From the NCBI RefSeq assembly GCF_008369445.1, contig NZ_VTWH01000001.1:1240001-1304000 (forward strand): DNA of 64,000 bases, given 5' to 3'. This stretch comes from Aureimonas fodinaquatilis (GTDB lineage Bacteria > Pseudomonadota > Alphaproteobacteria > Rhizobiales > Rhizobiaceae). The notes under the pieces are model-generated. The model had not been told where the DNA came from. It did not search any database and worked only from the letters and a program-made list of their open reading frames with translations. Below are positions 13,178-23,500 of the stretch, in pieces (the first letter of the stretch is position 1; each line of letters opens with the position of its first letter). The position numbers and the translations under genes are program-made.

Positions 13178-14038
13178 CTATCTGGTCAGATGCAGTGTGA
13201 CCCATTCTCCCAGCTCCACCGTTTTGCGGTGGTGCAAGCCACTGGCAAGATAGGCCCCCAGCACATCATCTCGCTGCCGGGTCAAAATTCCTGACAGAAT
13301 AATATTGCCGCCAGGCGCAAGTTGCTGCTCCATCTCCGGGGCCAGCGTCATCAGCGGCCCGGCCAGAATATTGGCAATGATCAGGTCAAACGGGCCTGCC
13401 TGTTGAAAAGCAGGGGAGTCAAAACCGGTGGCGACCACGGTTTTCACATGCTCATCCGTGCCATTGCCGCGCACATTTTCTTCCGCCACATCCACAGCCA
13501 CCGGATCGATATCGGTGGCCAGAACCGGAATTTCTGCCAGCTTGGCCACGGCAATGGCCAAGACCGCACTGCCGGTGCCCAGATCCAGCGCGTTGGCTGG
13601 GGCAAATTTCTGCACGATCTCATCAATCAGCATCAGGCACCCGGCGGTTGTGCCGTGATGCCCGGTGCCAAAAGCCTGTCCGGCTTCAATCTCAATGCCA
13701 ATATCACCTGCTTCCACCCGGTCGCGGTCATGCGCGCCATGCACAAGAAAGCGCCCGGCCCGAACAGGTTTCAAGTCAGCGAGCACACTTGCCATCCAGT
13801 CGATGTCCGGCAGATCCTCAACCTCTGGCGTTAACGGCGCGAAGACCGCGCGGATCGATGCCGGATCAATCTGGTCCGGATTTTCGAAATAGGCGGACAC
13901 TTCGTGAATATCCGCAGCCTCATCAATTTCAATTATTGCGATTGGTGCGCCGTCTTCGCCAAATGTTGCGTCCAGACGGTCAAAAGCGGCCTGCGCTTGT
14001 GCACGCGGTGCTGAGGCGAAATATCTCTGCTGTCCCAC
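13178..14038 (-). CDS. prmA: Ribosomal protein L11 methyltransferase PrmA
   Basis: PrmA trimethylates ribosomal protein L11 using S-adenosylmethionine. The 286-residue protein has the SAM-binding motif I ALDLGTGSAVLAIAVAKL, the acidic strand-2 end ATDIDPVAVDVAEENV, and the catalytic-loop segment LIIANILAGPL (NILA), followed by SGIL near the end, all typical of PrmA. The N-terminal substrate-binding domain (about residues 1-100) is present. It begins 17 bases after the SCO1-type gene on the same strand, so the two are likely one transcript. Loss of prmA is usually tolerated. Confidence 0.93.
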   Translation of the reverse strand: MGQQRYFASAPRAQAQAAFDRLDATFGEDGAPIAIIEIDEAADIHEVSAYFENPDQIDPASIRAVFAPLTPEVEDLPDIDWMASVLADLKPVRAGRFLVHGAHDRDRVEAGDIGIEIEAGQAFGTGHHGTTAGCLMLIDEIVQKFAPANALDLGTGSAVLAIAVAKLAEIPVLATDIDPVAVDVAEENVRGNGTDEHVKTVVATGFDSPAFQQAGPFDLIIANILAGPLMTLAPEMEQQLAPGGNIILSGILTRQRDDVLGAYLASGLHHRKTVELGEWVTLHLTR

Positions 14039-14055
14039 CGGTTTTCCTTTTTTGA

Positions 14056-14682
14056 TTATAATGTGGTCAGGCGTTTAAGCTTTTCGCGCGCAGTATCGGT
14101 GTTTTCACCGTAAGCCAGTGTGCCGACAAATTGTCCTTCACGCCCCAGCAGAAACACAGAAGCCGTATGGTCCATGGTGTAATCGCCATCGGTTTCCACG
14201 CGCGTGTAATGCACGCCCCAGCCTTTCAGCATGGCGCGCACCGCTTCCGGGTCGCCACTGATCGCGGTGATGTTGGCATCCAGCCCGCTGATATAGGACT
14301 TCATGACCTCCGGCGTGTCCCGCTCCGGGTCCACGGTAACGAAAAACACTTTCAGCTCCTGACCGTCAGCGGCGAGAGCCTGCTGGTGACCTGCCAGTTC
14401 ATAAAGCGTTGTCGGGCAGACTTCCGGGCAATGGGTAAAGCCGAAGAACACTGCCGCCGCGCCGCCGCGCAGATCCGTTTCAGAGATTGTCTCGCCGTTC
14501 TGGTCTGTCAACTGAAAGGGCGTGCCATAAGGCTCCAGCGCTTGCCCGACCGTGGTCACCTGCCGCGCGCCAAGCGCCCATACGATGGCAAGAGCCACCG
14601 CCACGACAACAACCATGCTCCATAGAGCCCAGCGCAACCGGGCAAAAGGGCGCCGTGGCGCGCCATCGGGTTTTTCAGCCAT
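14056..14682 (-). CDS. SCO1/SenC family copper-binding thioredoxin-like protein
   Basis: SCO proteins are membrane-anchored thioredoxin-fold proteins that deliver copper to the CuA centre of cytochrome c oxidase. The 208-residue protein has one N-terminal membrane helix (WSMVVVVAVALAIVWALG, about residues 17-34) and a periplasmic domain with the metal motif CPEVC in FGFTHCPEVCPTTL, plus the third ligand histidine in MDHTASVFLL. Other conserved blocks are FFVTVDPERDTPEVMKSY and GLDANITAISG. Located directly upstream of prmA. Which oxidase it serves is not visible in this window. Confidence 0.92.
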   Translation of the reverse strand: MAEKPDGAPRRPFARLRWALWSMVVVVAVALAIVWALGARQVTTVGQALEPYGTPFQLTDQNGETISETDLRGGAAAVFFGFTHCPEVCPTTLYELAGHQQALAADGQELKVFFVTVDPERDTPEVMKSYISGLDANITAISGDPEAVRAMLKGWGVHYTRVETDGDYTMDHTASVFLLGREGQFVGTLAYGENTDTAREKLKRLTTL

Positions 14683-14780
14683 TTTGCTTCTCCAGATATT
14701 TCACCCGCGATACATGATCGTTTAAACGGGGCATAGAGCTATTTGTGCAAACAGCACATGATTCAGCAGGAAGTGCGACG

Positions 14781-15443
14781 GTGACAGACGAAACTCATGA
14801 GATTTCGCAGGATTTGCGCTTTCGGCAGGATGAGCCGAAAATTCACAGCAGTGCAGACCTCAAGGGCGTGCGGCTGGGGCGGTTTTGCGAAATTGGCCCA
14901 CGCTGCCTGTTGCGGGATGTGACTTTGGGCGATTTTTCCTATTTCGAACGGGGCGGCGAGGCAATCTACACGTCAATCGGCAAGTTCTGTTCAATAGCTG
15001 CCAATGTGCGCATCAATGCGCTTGATCACCCGATGCAGCGGCTGACCACGCACAAGATCAGCTATCGCCCGAATGAGTATTTTCGATATCTCCCGCTGGA
15101 TTCCAGTTTTCGTCAGCAGCGGAGGGACAAACCGGTTTCGATCGGTCACGATGTGTGGATTGGCCACGGAGCAGTGATTATGCCAGGTGTCAGCATCGGC
15201 AATGGCGCCGTTGTTGGTGCCAATGCCGTCGTCACAAAAGATGTGGCGGCATTTGCTGTTGCGGCAGGTGTACCGGCCCGCAAATTGCGCGACCGTTTTT
15301 CACCAGCCATTGCCAACAGAATTGCTGCGCTGGAATGGTGGAATTGGCCGCGTGAATTTCTGTTTGACGCGGTGAGCGATATGCAGCAACTGCCGATTGA
15401 AATTTTTCTGGACAAGTGGGAGCCGCTGGCACTTGGTCAATAG
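14781..15443 (+). CDS. Left-handed beta-helix acyltransferase, phosphonate-associated type
   Basis: A 220-residue hexapeptide-repeat transferase. The repeats (LGRFCEIGPRCLLRDVTLGD, then IGKFCSIAANVRIN and VWIGHGAVIMPGVSIGNG) build a left-handed beta-helix; the histidine in NALDHPMQRL is in the position of the catalytic base of xenobiotic acetyltransferases. The tail WWNWPREFLFDAVSDMQ and the motif SYRPNEYFRYLPLD resemble the subfamily found with C-P lyase genes. No phosphonate genes are nearby, so the acceptor is unknown. GTG 14781 has AGGAAG seven bases upstream; an earlier GTG at 14745 would add 12 residues. The PhzF gene begins 33 bases after its stop. Confidence 0.82.
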   Translation: MTDETHEISQDLRFRQDEPKIHSSADLKGVRLGRFCEIGPRCLLRDVTLGDFSYFERGGEAIYTSIGKFCSIAANVRINALDHPMQRLTTHKISYRPNEYFRYLPLDSSFRQQRRDKPVSIGHDVWIGHGAVIMPGVSIGNGAVVGANAVVTKDVAAFAVAAGVPARKLRDRFSPAIANRIAALEWWNWPREFLFDAVSDMQQLPIEIFLDKWEPLALGQ

Positions 15444-15476
15444 GCGCTGGCTGGCGGAACGGGTGGGGGCGACATC

Positions 15477-16295
15477 ATGGCGAAATATCCAATCTGGCAG
15501 GTCGATGCCTTTGCCAGCCGCCTGTTTGCAGGCAATCCGGCGGCGGTGGTTGTGCTGCCGTATTGGCTTGGCGACAAACAACTTGCTGCCATCGCACAGG
15601 AAAACAACCTCTCTGAAACGGCGTATCTGGTTGGAGCGGGTGATAACACCTGGGAATTGCGGTGGTTCACCCCTGCAGTCGAGGTGCCCTTGTGCGGGCA
15701 TGCCACTTTGGCCAGCGCCTATGTGCTGCAGACGGAGCTGGGGTTTGCGCCCCCGTTTCACTTTTTGACCCGCAGCGCCGGTGTCCTCACGGTAACAGCC
15801 ACGGCACAGGGCCTGGAAATGGCTCTGCCGCGCCGTAACCTTCTGCCAGGTGGTGACCCGGGCAAGGTGGAAAATGCCATTGGCATTCGGGTGCTGGAAA
15901 CCCGGCTGGTGCCCGTTGCCGGTGATGAAACCATTCTGGCGCTGGTTGAAAATGAGTCTTCGCTGATGACCATGCGACCGGATATTGCCGCCGTGGCGGC
16001 GCTGGATGCGCGCAGCCTGATTGTAACGGCGCCAGCGGATGGCGGGGACTTTGTTTCAAGATTTTTTGCTCCGCGCCATGGCCTGGACGAAGACCCCGTA
16101 ACGGGTTCTGCCCATTGCGCGCTTGCACCTTACTGGGCAGAGCGGTTGAACAAGACCGAATTTCAGGCGCGGCAGATTTCTCGCCGGGGCGGCGAATTGT
16201 TCTGCCGGCTGGTGGACGATATCGTCTATGTATCCGGCAATGCCGTGCTTTATCTGGCCGGGGAAATCCGGCTGGGCCAGAGCGAAATTCGCTAA
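15477..16295 (+). CDS. PhzF family isomerase/epimerase-like protein
   Basis: A 272-residue member of the PhzF family (diaminopimelate-epimerase fold). Landmarks are the N-terminus WQVDAFASRLFAGNPAAVV, the ENNLSETAYL segment with the catalytic-type glutamate, the PLCGHATLA motif, and DPVTGSAHCALAPYW near residue 210. PhzF of phenazine synthesis isomerises dihydrohydroxyanthranilate, but most family members have unknown substrates and there are no phenazine genes here. It follows the acyltransferase gene on the same strand and may share its transcript. Its stop lies six bases from the end of the convergent MFS gene. Confidence 0.88.
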   Translation: MAKYPIWQVDAFASRLFAGNPAAVVVLPYWLGDKQLAAIAQENNLSETAYLVGAGDNTWELRWFTPAVEVPLCGHATLASAYVLQTELGFAPPFHFLTRSAGVLTVTATAQGLEMALPRRNLLPGGDPGKVENAIGIRVLETRLVPVAGDETILALVENESSLMTMRPDIAAVAALDARSLIVTAPADGGDFVSRFFAPRHGLDEDPVTGSAHCALAPYWAERLNKTEFQARQISRRGGELFCRLVDDIVYVSGNAVLYLAGEIRLGQSEIR

Positions 16296-16301
16296 CCAGT
16301 T

Positions 16302-17465
16302 TCAGCTTTTCGTAAAATCTGCCGTCCGCACCAGATTGGCCATGAAAAATATAAGCATCATGAACAGGCTGAAGGCGACGAAGATCATCGAGAAACCGGT
16401 TCTTTCTGCCACGAGGCCTATCAGGGAGGGGGCGGCCAATGTGCCCGCATATCCCATAGTGGCAGAAACGCTCATGCCCACACCTGTAGGCACTCCGGCT
16501 TGATTACCCGCAGCGGAGAATGCGATTGGCACAATATTGGCGATGCCAAGACCGACAAAAGCAAAAGCCAGCATGACAACCCAATATGAACCGGACAGAC
16601 CAGCAACCAACAGGCCAACTGCCGCGGTCAGACTGGACCATTGCAATGTCCTGACAGCGCCGAAATGAGCGCGAACTGAATCTCCGGAAAACCTGACTAT
16701 GGCCATTGTGGCGGAAAGGGCTGCAAACGCCCAACCGGAAAAGGCAAGATCTGCGCCCAATTCGTCTGTGAGATAGAGCGCAGACCAGCTGCGAATTGCG
16801 CCTTCCGGTATCATGCCCAACAATGCGATGAGACCTATAAGATAAATGGTGGGCGACTTCGGGAAGGAAAAACGCAGTTTGCTGGAGAAGTCGGCCGCCG
16901 GATCCTTGATGACGTGCCGCCAGGTGACCATCAACAGCGCCGCACTGATGACGCCGACGGCAAATGCGTGACCAACAAAGCCCAGAGTTTCAATTGCAGT
17001 GCCGCCGGCCGCTCCTCCAACAAAGCCGCCCAGACTCCAGAAGCCATGTGAGGAAGACATGATCGGGCGGGCGTAGGACTGCTCGACCACTGCAGCGTTT
17101 GCATTCATGGAAACATCCATGCCGCCGCTGACGCCGCCGAACAGAAACAGGAGGATATAAGCGGGCCAAAGCGACGTTATGAGCGAAACGCATGGCAGGG
17201 CAAAAACAAACGCTACGGTGAAAGCCAGTGTGACGTTTCTGGAGCCATATCTGGCCATCAGCCAGCCAGACAGTGGCATGAAAATCAAAGCGCCGACGCC
17301 GAATGCCACAAGCAACATGCCCAAAGTGAATTCGGTAATCTGCAATTGCCGAACCATGACCGGAATTTGCGACGCCCAACTGCCCAACACTGCGCCGTTC
17401 AGAAAAAACAATGCAGCCACAGCCCATCGCGCAGGCTGGCTGCGAAAGAAAACGCTTACATTCAC
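16302..17465 (-). CDS. MFS transporter, YbjJ-like
   Basis: A 387-residue major facilitator protein with about 12 hydrophobic helices. The cytoplasmic loop 2-3 motif is PLSGWLMARYGSRNV (G-x-x-x-D-R-x-G-x-R type, degenerate). The segments SGGMDVSMNANAAVVEQ and RPIMSSSHGFWSLGG resemble the YbjJ-type group; substrate unknown. GTG 17465 is chosen because GGGAG stands eight bases upstream; a TTG at 17480 is possible. It runs convergent with the PhzF gene and lies downstream of pcrA on the same strand, with 164 bases between. Confidence 0.85.
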   Translation of the reverse strand: MNVSVFFRSQPARWAVAALFFLNGAVLGSWASQIPVMVRQLQITEFTLGMLLVAFGVGALIFMPLSGWLMARYGSRNVTLAFTVAFVFALPCVSLITSLWPAYILLFLFGGVSGGMDVSMNANAAVVEQSYARPIMSSSHGFWSLGGFVGGAAGGTAIETLGFVGHAFAVGVISAALLMVTWRHVIKDPAADFSSKLRFSFPKSPTIYLIGLIALLGMIPEGAIRSWSALYLTDELGADLAFSGWAFAALSATMAIVRFSGDSVRAHFGAVRTLQWSSLTAAVGLLVAGLSGSYWVVMLAFAFVGLGIANIVPIAFSAAGNQAGVPTGVGMSVSATMGYAGTLAAPSLIGLVAERTGFSMIFVAFSLFMMLIFFMANLVRTADFTKS

Positions 17466-17629
17466 GAAAATTACTCCCAAATCCCCTCAAAGTCGAAGAT
17501 ATGGAGTGTGAAAAATTTCAGCAATGCTTATTATGAGGATATAATGAAATCGCCTACATTGCCGTTTGTGGCAATTTGAAACAGGCGACCAATCTCGGCT
17601 CGGTTGGATTTGCGACTGGATGTCAGCGA

Positions 17630-20209
17630 TCAGATAGGCTGGACAAATCCTTCCAGCACGCGCTTTTGCCCGGCTTTGTCAAAATCAACGGTCAGCTTGT
17701 TGCCATCCACAATCGCAACCGTGCCATTGCCAAATTTCAGGTGGAACACTCTGTCACCTTCAGAAAACTGACTCGGCGTTTCTGCTACCGACTTGGCGAT
17801 CAATTCCCCGGAAATCTCGCGCGGGCCGCCCGCAATGGCCGATGAGTAAAGGCCTGCACCCTTGCGTGGCGGCTGGTTTGATCCTCGCGATGCCTGGGCA
17901 ACATAGGGTTCGTTCATCCTGCCGGCAAAGCCCGTGGCAGGTTCGTTGCGGGTGGTGCCATCGCGATTGATGTATTTGTCTGCCCGCCGGGCCGCATTGT
18001 CACGCGGGTTGCTGCCGGAAACGCCGTTTTCACCATAAGAAATACGGCCATCGCGCCCGCCGGGGTAGCCTCCCGCCTGAGCGGCAGCCTGCGCGCGCTT
18101 CCAGCCCGGCGTCTGGTAGGAAGACGTGGAAAACGCATCCTGGTCCCAGCGGCTCGCGCCATAGCCGCCGTAGGAAGATGAGGCCTCAGCCACTTCCACA
18201 TGCGCCTCTGGCAACTCCTCCAGAAACCGGGAAGGGATTGTGCTCTGCCACAGGCCATGAATGCGCCGGTTGGAAACAAACCAGATCTTGACCCGCTTCT
18301 TGCCCCGCGTCAGCCCCACATATGCCAGCCTGCGCTCTTCCTCCAGTCCAGAGCGCCCACCTTCATCCAGCGAGCGCTGGTGCGGAAACAATCCTTCCTC
18401 CCAACCGGGAAGAAACACGGTCTCGAATTCCAGCCCTTTGGCCGAATGCAGCGTCATGATTGATACCGCATCCATGCTTTCGTTCTGCTCAGTGTCCATA
18501 ACAAGCGCAATATGCTCCAGGAAACCGGGCAGGCTGTCATAGTCATCCATCGAGCGGATCAACTCTTTCAGATTGTCCAGCCGCCCCGGCGCTTCCGCTG
18601 ACCGGTCGTTCTGCCACATCGCAGTATATCCGGATTCCTCCAGAATGGTTTCGGCCAGATCGGTGTGCCGCATGTGGGTGACCATCTCGCCCCAACGGCG
18701 GAAATTGTGGACGATTTCTGCCAAAGCTGCGCGGGGGCGAGGCTTGAACTCCTCGCCCTCAATCAATTCCCCGGCAGCGGCCAGCAGCGGAATGTTTTTT
18801 GCACGCGCATACTCATGCAGAAGCTTGATGGCAACATCGCCAAGCCCGCGCTTGGGCGTGTTGACAATCCGCTCAAAGGCCAGATCATCGGCCGGCTGCA
18901 CGGTGACCCGGAAATAGGCAAGCGCATCGCGAATTTCCATTCGCTCATAAAAGCGGGGGCCGCCGATGACCCGGTAATTCAGGCCCAGCGTTACGAACCG
19001 GTCTTCAAAGCCGCGCATTTGAAACGAGGCGCGCACCAGAATGGCCATGTCGTTCAACGCATGGCCCTTGCGCTGCAACTGCTCGATCTCTTCGCCAATG
19101 GCGCGGGCTTCTTCCTCGCTGTCCCAGGCGTTGGTGACAGCAACCTTGTCATGTTCGGGATCAACAAGATCGGTGAAAAGGGTTTTGCCCAACCGCCCTT
19201 CATTATGCGCTATCAGATGCGCGGCGGCGCCGAGAATGTGCTGGGTCGAGCGATAATTTCGCTCCAGCCTGATAACCTTTGCGCCGGGAAAATCTTTCTC
19301 AAACCGCAGGATATTGTCGACTTCTGCGCCACGCCAGCCATAAATGGACTGGTCATCATCGCCCACGCAGCAGAGGTTGGGCTGCTGCCCCGCCGGCCGC
19401 TGTGCCAGCAGCCGCAGCCACAGATATTGTGCGATGTTGGTGTCCTGATATTCGTCCACCAGAATGTAACGAAACCGGCGGTGATATTCTGCCAGCAGAT
19501 CGGGATGATTGCGCAGAATGTTGATAGGATGCATCAGCAAATCGCCGAAATCTGCTGCATTCAGAGTTAAAAGCCGGTCCTGATAAGCCTGATACAGCTT
19601 TCTGCCGCGACCTTCGGCGAAGGCGCGTGCGTCACCCTGTGGTATCTGGTCTGGGGTCAGTCCCTTGTTCTTCCAACCATCCATCAGACTGGCAAACATC
19701 TTTGCCGGCCATCTTTTGTCGTCCAGTTGCTCGGCTTGCAGCAATTGCTTGATCAGGCGGATCTGGTCGTCCGTATCCAGAATGGTGAAGTTGGATCGAA
19801 GCCCGACAAGTTCCGCATGACGGCGCAGCATTTTTACGCCGATGGAGTGGAATGTGCCCAGCCATGGCATGCCTTCCACTTCCTGCCCGACCATGTGGCC
19901 GATTCGGTGTTTCATCTCCCGCGCGGCTTTGTTGGTGAATGTTACAGCCAGAATTTGTGACGGGTGCGCACGCTTTGTAGCCAGAATATGCGCAATGCGG
20001 CTGGTGAGAACGCGTGTTTTACCTGTGCCTGCGCCAGCCAGTACCAGAACCGGCCCCTCTGTGGACTCCACAGCGTCGCGCTGTTCGTCGTTCAGCCCGG
20101 AAAGATAGCCCGCATGGGTTGTGGCGGGGGCAGCGCCGCGTGCGGCCAGGGCTCTGGCTGCAATGCCGGACGGTTTCATCGGGGGTAATTTATCGCTTGA
20201 ATCGTTCAT
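17630..20209 (-). CDS. pcrA: ATP-dependent DNA helicase PcrA/UvrD
   Basis: A superfamily 1A 3'-5' helicase for nucleotide excision and mismatch repair and for clearing replication forks. The 859-residue protein has motif I AGAGTGKTRVL, the Q-motif LNDEQRDAVE, motif II LVDEYQDTN, motif III QSIYGWRGA, motif IV LERNYRST, motif V TLHSAKGLEF and motif VI AYVGLTRGKK in order. The C-terminus has a Gly/Arg/Ser-rich linker and a terminal Tudor-like domain (FSEGDRVFHLKFGNGTV) that in PcrA binds RNA polymerase. ATG 20209 (MNDSSDKLPPMK) is preferred over an upstream TTG/ATG extension of 23 residues without family match. Confidence 0.95.
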   Translation of the reverse strand: MNDSSDKLPPMKPSGIAARALAARGAAPATTHAGYLSGLNDEQRDAVESTEGPVLVLAGAGTGKTRVLTSRIAHILATKRAHPSQILAVTFTNKAAREMKHRIGHMVGQEVEGMPWLGTFHSIGVKMLRRHAELVGLRSNFTILDTDDQIRLIKQLLQAEQLDDKRWPAKMFASLMDGWKNKGLTPDQIPQGDARAFAEGRGRKLYQAYQDRLLTLNAADFGDLLMHPINILRNHPDLLAEYHRRFRYILVDEYQDTNIAQYLWLRLLAQRPAGQQPNLCCVGDDDQSIYGWRGAEVDNILRFEKDFPGAKVIRLERNYRSTQHILGAAAHLIAHNEGRLGKTLFTDLVDPEHDKVAVTNAWDSEEEARAIGEEIEQLQRKGHALNDMAILVRASFQMRGFEDRFVTLGLNYRVIGGPRFYERMEIRDALAYFRVTVQPADDLAFERIVNTPKRGLGDVAIKLLHEYARAKNIPLLAAAGELIEGEEFKPRPRAALAEIVHNFRRWGEMVTHMRHTDLAETILEESGYTAMWQNDRSAEAPGRLDNLKELIRSMDDYDSLPGFLEHIALVMDTEQNESMDAVSIMTLHSAKGLEFETVFLPGWEEGLFPHQRSLDEGGRSGLEEERRLAYVGLTRGKKRVKIWFVSNRRIHGLWQSTIPSRFLEELPEAHVEVAEASSSYGGYGASRWDQDAFSTSSYQTPGWKRAQAAAQAGGYPGGRDGRISYGENGVSGSNPRDNAARRADKYINRDGTTRNEPATGFAGRMNEPYVAQASRGSNQPPRKGAGLYSSAIAGGPREISGELIAKSVAETPSQFSEGDRVFHLKFGNGTVAIVDGNKLTVDFDKAGQKRVLEGFVQPI

Positions 20210-20274
20210 CACGCTTAGTTTAGTCAAATTCCAGGAGAACACTAGGGGAACATGGTTTTGGCAGTAGGCATAAA

Positions 20275-20436
20275 GCATTTCCCGTTAAAGCGGAATCGCT
20301 TTAACGACAGGACAATGCGAAAGCAAAAGGCCGGCATTTCCCGTTAAAGCGGAATCGCTTTAACGACAGGACAATGCGAAAGCAAAAGGCCGGCATTTCC
20401 CGTTAAAGCGGAATCGCTTTAACGACAGGACAATGC
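20275..20436. repeat. Triple tandem REP-like palindromic element
   Basis: Three 44-bp copies (20275-20318, 20334-20377, 20393-20436) with an exact 59-bp period; the two 15-base spacers are identical. Each copy has outer arms GCATT ... AATGC and an inner perfect 8-bp stem GTTAAAGC / GCTTTAAC around GGAATC. The array fills most of the 367-base divergent region between pcrA (20209) and the AsmA-type gene (20577). A diverged pair of the same element lies after thyA in the opposite orientation. Confidence 0.93.
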
Positions 20437-20576
20437 GAGGGGAGAAGTGGTGTGGGCGGCATGGGTGATCGAAAGATGACTTGAATCGCAACAAGTATTG
20501 CTACTCGACAAAGCAATCAATGTCTGGCCTATCCTCACACAGACCGCAAGCATGCAGGTTGAAGGAGATCATAACG

Positions 20577-23500
20577 GTGAAACTGTTCATCGCCATTGGC
20601 GGCGTTGTCGTGGCACTGTTGATGGCGGCGCTGGTCGCGCCGTATTTTATCGACTGGACAGCGTATCGTACGGCTTTTGAAACAGAGTCAGAGCGTATTC
20701 TTGGCCATCCGGTCAAAGTGCGCGGGGAGGCTTCTGCGCGCCTTTTGCCGTTTCCGAGCCTGACATTCACCGATGTGACAATTGGGCGCGAGGGGGCGGG
20801 TGAAATTTCCGTCACGCTGGAGAGCTTCCGAATGGACGCGGAACTGGCACCTTATCTTTCAGGCGAAATCAGAATTTTCCAGATGGAGCTGGGCAAGCCG
20901 CATCTGGTGCTGCCCTATGGCGCCGGGTCCACCAGCCCACAGATTCCCGCAAGTCTGGATGGCGGCGCCAATGTGGTTCTGGAAAACATTCTGGTAACCG
21001 ATGGCTCCATCAGCCTGCAAAATGGCACGAACGGCCAGCGCCGCGAATTGAAATCCATCAATGCCAGTCTTTCGGCCCGCACTTTGCGTGGGCCATTTGC
21101 CGGTGGTGGCACGCTTGTCAGTGGTGGTGAAGCATTGCAGTTTCAGCTTTCCTCCGGTGTTGTGGAAACGGGTGGCCACTGGCCATTTCGGCTGACGCTG
21201 ACGTCCAACCGGCTGGCTGCCTCGTTTGCCTTTGATGGCTCGACAGAGCTGGGGGATGGCGGCACTGATTTTGCCGGTAATTTTGAAATGCTGTCGCCGG
21301 CGGCTGGCATGCCGCTATCCGACACTCTGCCGCCCGTGCGCGCCACAAGCAAAATTGCGTTTGCCAGCAGCGAGGCGCAGCTCACAGATGTGCGGGTGGA
21401 AGTGGGCAAGGGTGAGCGTCCCTACGTGCTGAAAGGCCAAGGGCAGATTCTGCTTGGCAGCATTCCGCATTTCGATCTGGCACTGGATGGCGAGCAGGTC
21501 GATGTGGACGCAATTGCCGGGCAAACGCTGGATGAAGGCGTTGTGCCGACGTTCGCAAACCGGGTGGAAGCACTGCGAAGCACATTGGCAGCGGTGCCGC
21601 CGGTGCCAATTCCCGGGCAGGTGACGCTTGCATTGCCGGTGGTAACGATTGGCGACACGGTTCTGCGCGGCATCAGCGTTGTCGGCTCGCCAAGTGTGGA
21701 GGGCTGGGGCGTCAGCGATTTTCGTGCAGAGTTGCCCGGTCGTACGCTGGTGGAGGCAGAAGGCTTTATCAGCGCCCGTGAAAGGTTGAGCTTCCGTGGG
21801 GATATGCTGGTTGCCTCTCGCCACCCGGCCGGCCTGGTCAGTTGGCTGGGCGGTGATGCAGGGTCGAGTCTGTCGCAGATGACCCGGGCAGGCTTTTCGG
21901 CACGCGTGGAACTGGCACCCGAGCGGCAATTGCTGGATGCACTGGAAGTGGATGTTGGCGGCCAGATCCTGAGCGGCAGGGTGGAGCAGATTTTGCAGGC
22001 AGGCGGCAATGCATTGTCTGCGGACTTGTCCGGAGAGGCCGTCGACCTGAACAGTTTCAACTCCTTTGCAAAACTGTTCACTGGCGAGTCTGTTTTGTCC
22101 AATGCCTATAACGTACTGGATATCCGCTTTAATGCCGGGCCAGTGGCTCTTGACGGGCAGTCGGCGCAGCGGCTGGAAGTTGACCTGACCAAATCCCATG
22201 ACATTCTGGATCTGCAGACGCTGGTGGTGGAAAATCTGGGCGGCGCAAATCTGGAAGCGCGTGGAACAATTGCCAATCTGGCTGCTGCTCCACAGCCAGA
22301 CCTGGCGTTTGATATCACCATGGACGGGCCATCCGATCTGGGCCGGGTCTTGCAGCAATTTGCTCCGCAGTGGCCTGTTGCGCAGACTGTTGCCGCAAAG
22401 CTGGGCGCGCAAACTCCATTGGCCCTGACTGGAACCTTGTCCTCGTCGGAAGAGCCTGGCCTGTTCGAAGCCGCTGTTAGCGGGCAGGCTGCCGGGACAG
22501 ATATCAGCGTCAACGCAACAATCGATCCGGACGCCAGCAAGCGCCAAAGGCTGGCAGTTTCCCTTGGCGATGCAAACGCGTTGGAACTGTTGCAGCAGTT
22601 CGGCTTCGCCGGATTTGATATTGGTCTTCCGTCTCCCTTGCAGATTTCGCTCAATTTGGATGGCGCGCCAGATCAGGCGCAGACGGCAATGACGGTTCTT
22701 GCGCCGGATTTTTCCTTCAGCGCGCAAGGTCCAACCCGTTGGAATGCAAACGGCTTTGTTGAAGGCACTTTGCAGACAAAGCTGCAAACCGCAGACCTGT
22801 CGCCTTGGCTCACCGCTGCTGGAGTAGCCTTTGTGCAGGGGCTGGACGCTGTTTCGGCAGATGTGTCTGCCACGCTGGCAAGTTCGGCAGAGGGCTGGTC
22901 GATATCGGAGGCTTCAGGGCAGCTTGGCGATGTGCAGATTAGTGCTGCCGATCTGACGCGGGAGGCAGCCATGCCGGTGCGCGGCAGCATAGCTGTTTCC
23001 GGCCTTTCGCTGCCATGGTTGGCAACGATGGTCTACGGCGTGGAGCCAACTGGCAATCCATGGCCAGACACCGCCCTTGGCACATCCTTGCTGTCGCAGC
23101 TTCCCGAATTTGCCATTTCAATGACCGCCGGAAAGCTGTGGATTGATGCGCAGACTGAATTGAGCGATGTCACGGCACAAATTGCGGGTTCCACCAGCAG
23201 TCTGCAGTTTGGCGATGTCGCCGGCACTTACGCTGGCGGGCAGGTTGCCGGAGCCGCCACCTTCAGCAATTCCTCAGGTTTCGGCACGTTGGAATTTGAT
23301 GTGACCGCGCAGAATATCGCCCTGCCGCAAGACGCCGCGGTGACAGGGCTGGTGTCAGGACAGCTTGCTGGTCGTGCTTCTGGCCAGACCTATCAGGAAA
23401 TGGTCGGGTCAATCACAGGCGGCGGCGAGGCTTCAATTCAGAATGCCGGCTTCACCGGTTTCAACCCGCCGGAACTGGTGACGCTGCTTGGCCATGCCGA

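Noticed and set aside
18665-19570. 301-codon plus-strand frame inside pcrA
   Set aside because: Complement of helicase motifs IV-VI region; no independent support.
20275-20436. Possible short CRISPR array (three regular repeats)
   Set aside because: The spacers are identical and only 15 bases; the unit is a nested palindrome that recurs near thyA, and no cas gene is present.
21315-22787. 490-codon minus-strand frame inside the AsmA-type gene
   Set aside because: Complement of a real coding region; no domain, cysteine/histidine-rich composition typical of reverse frames.
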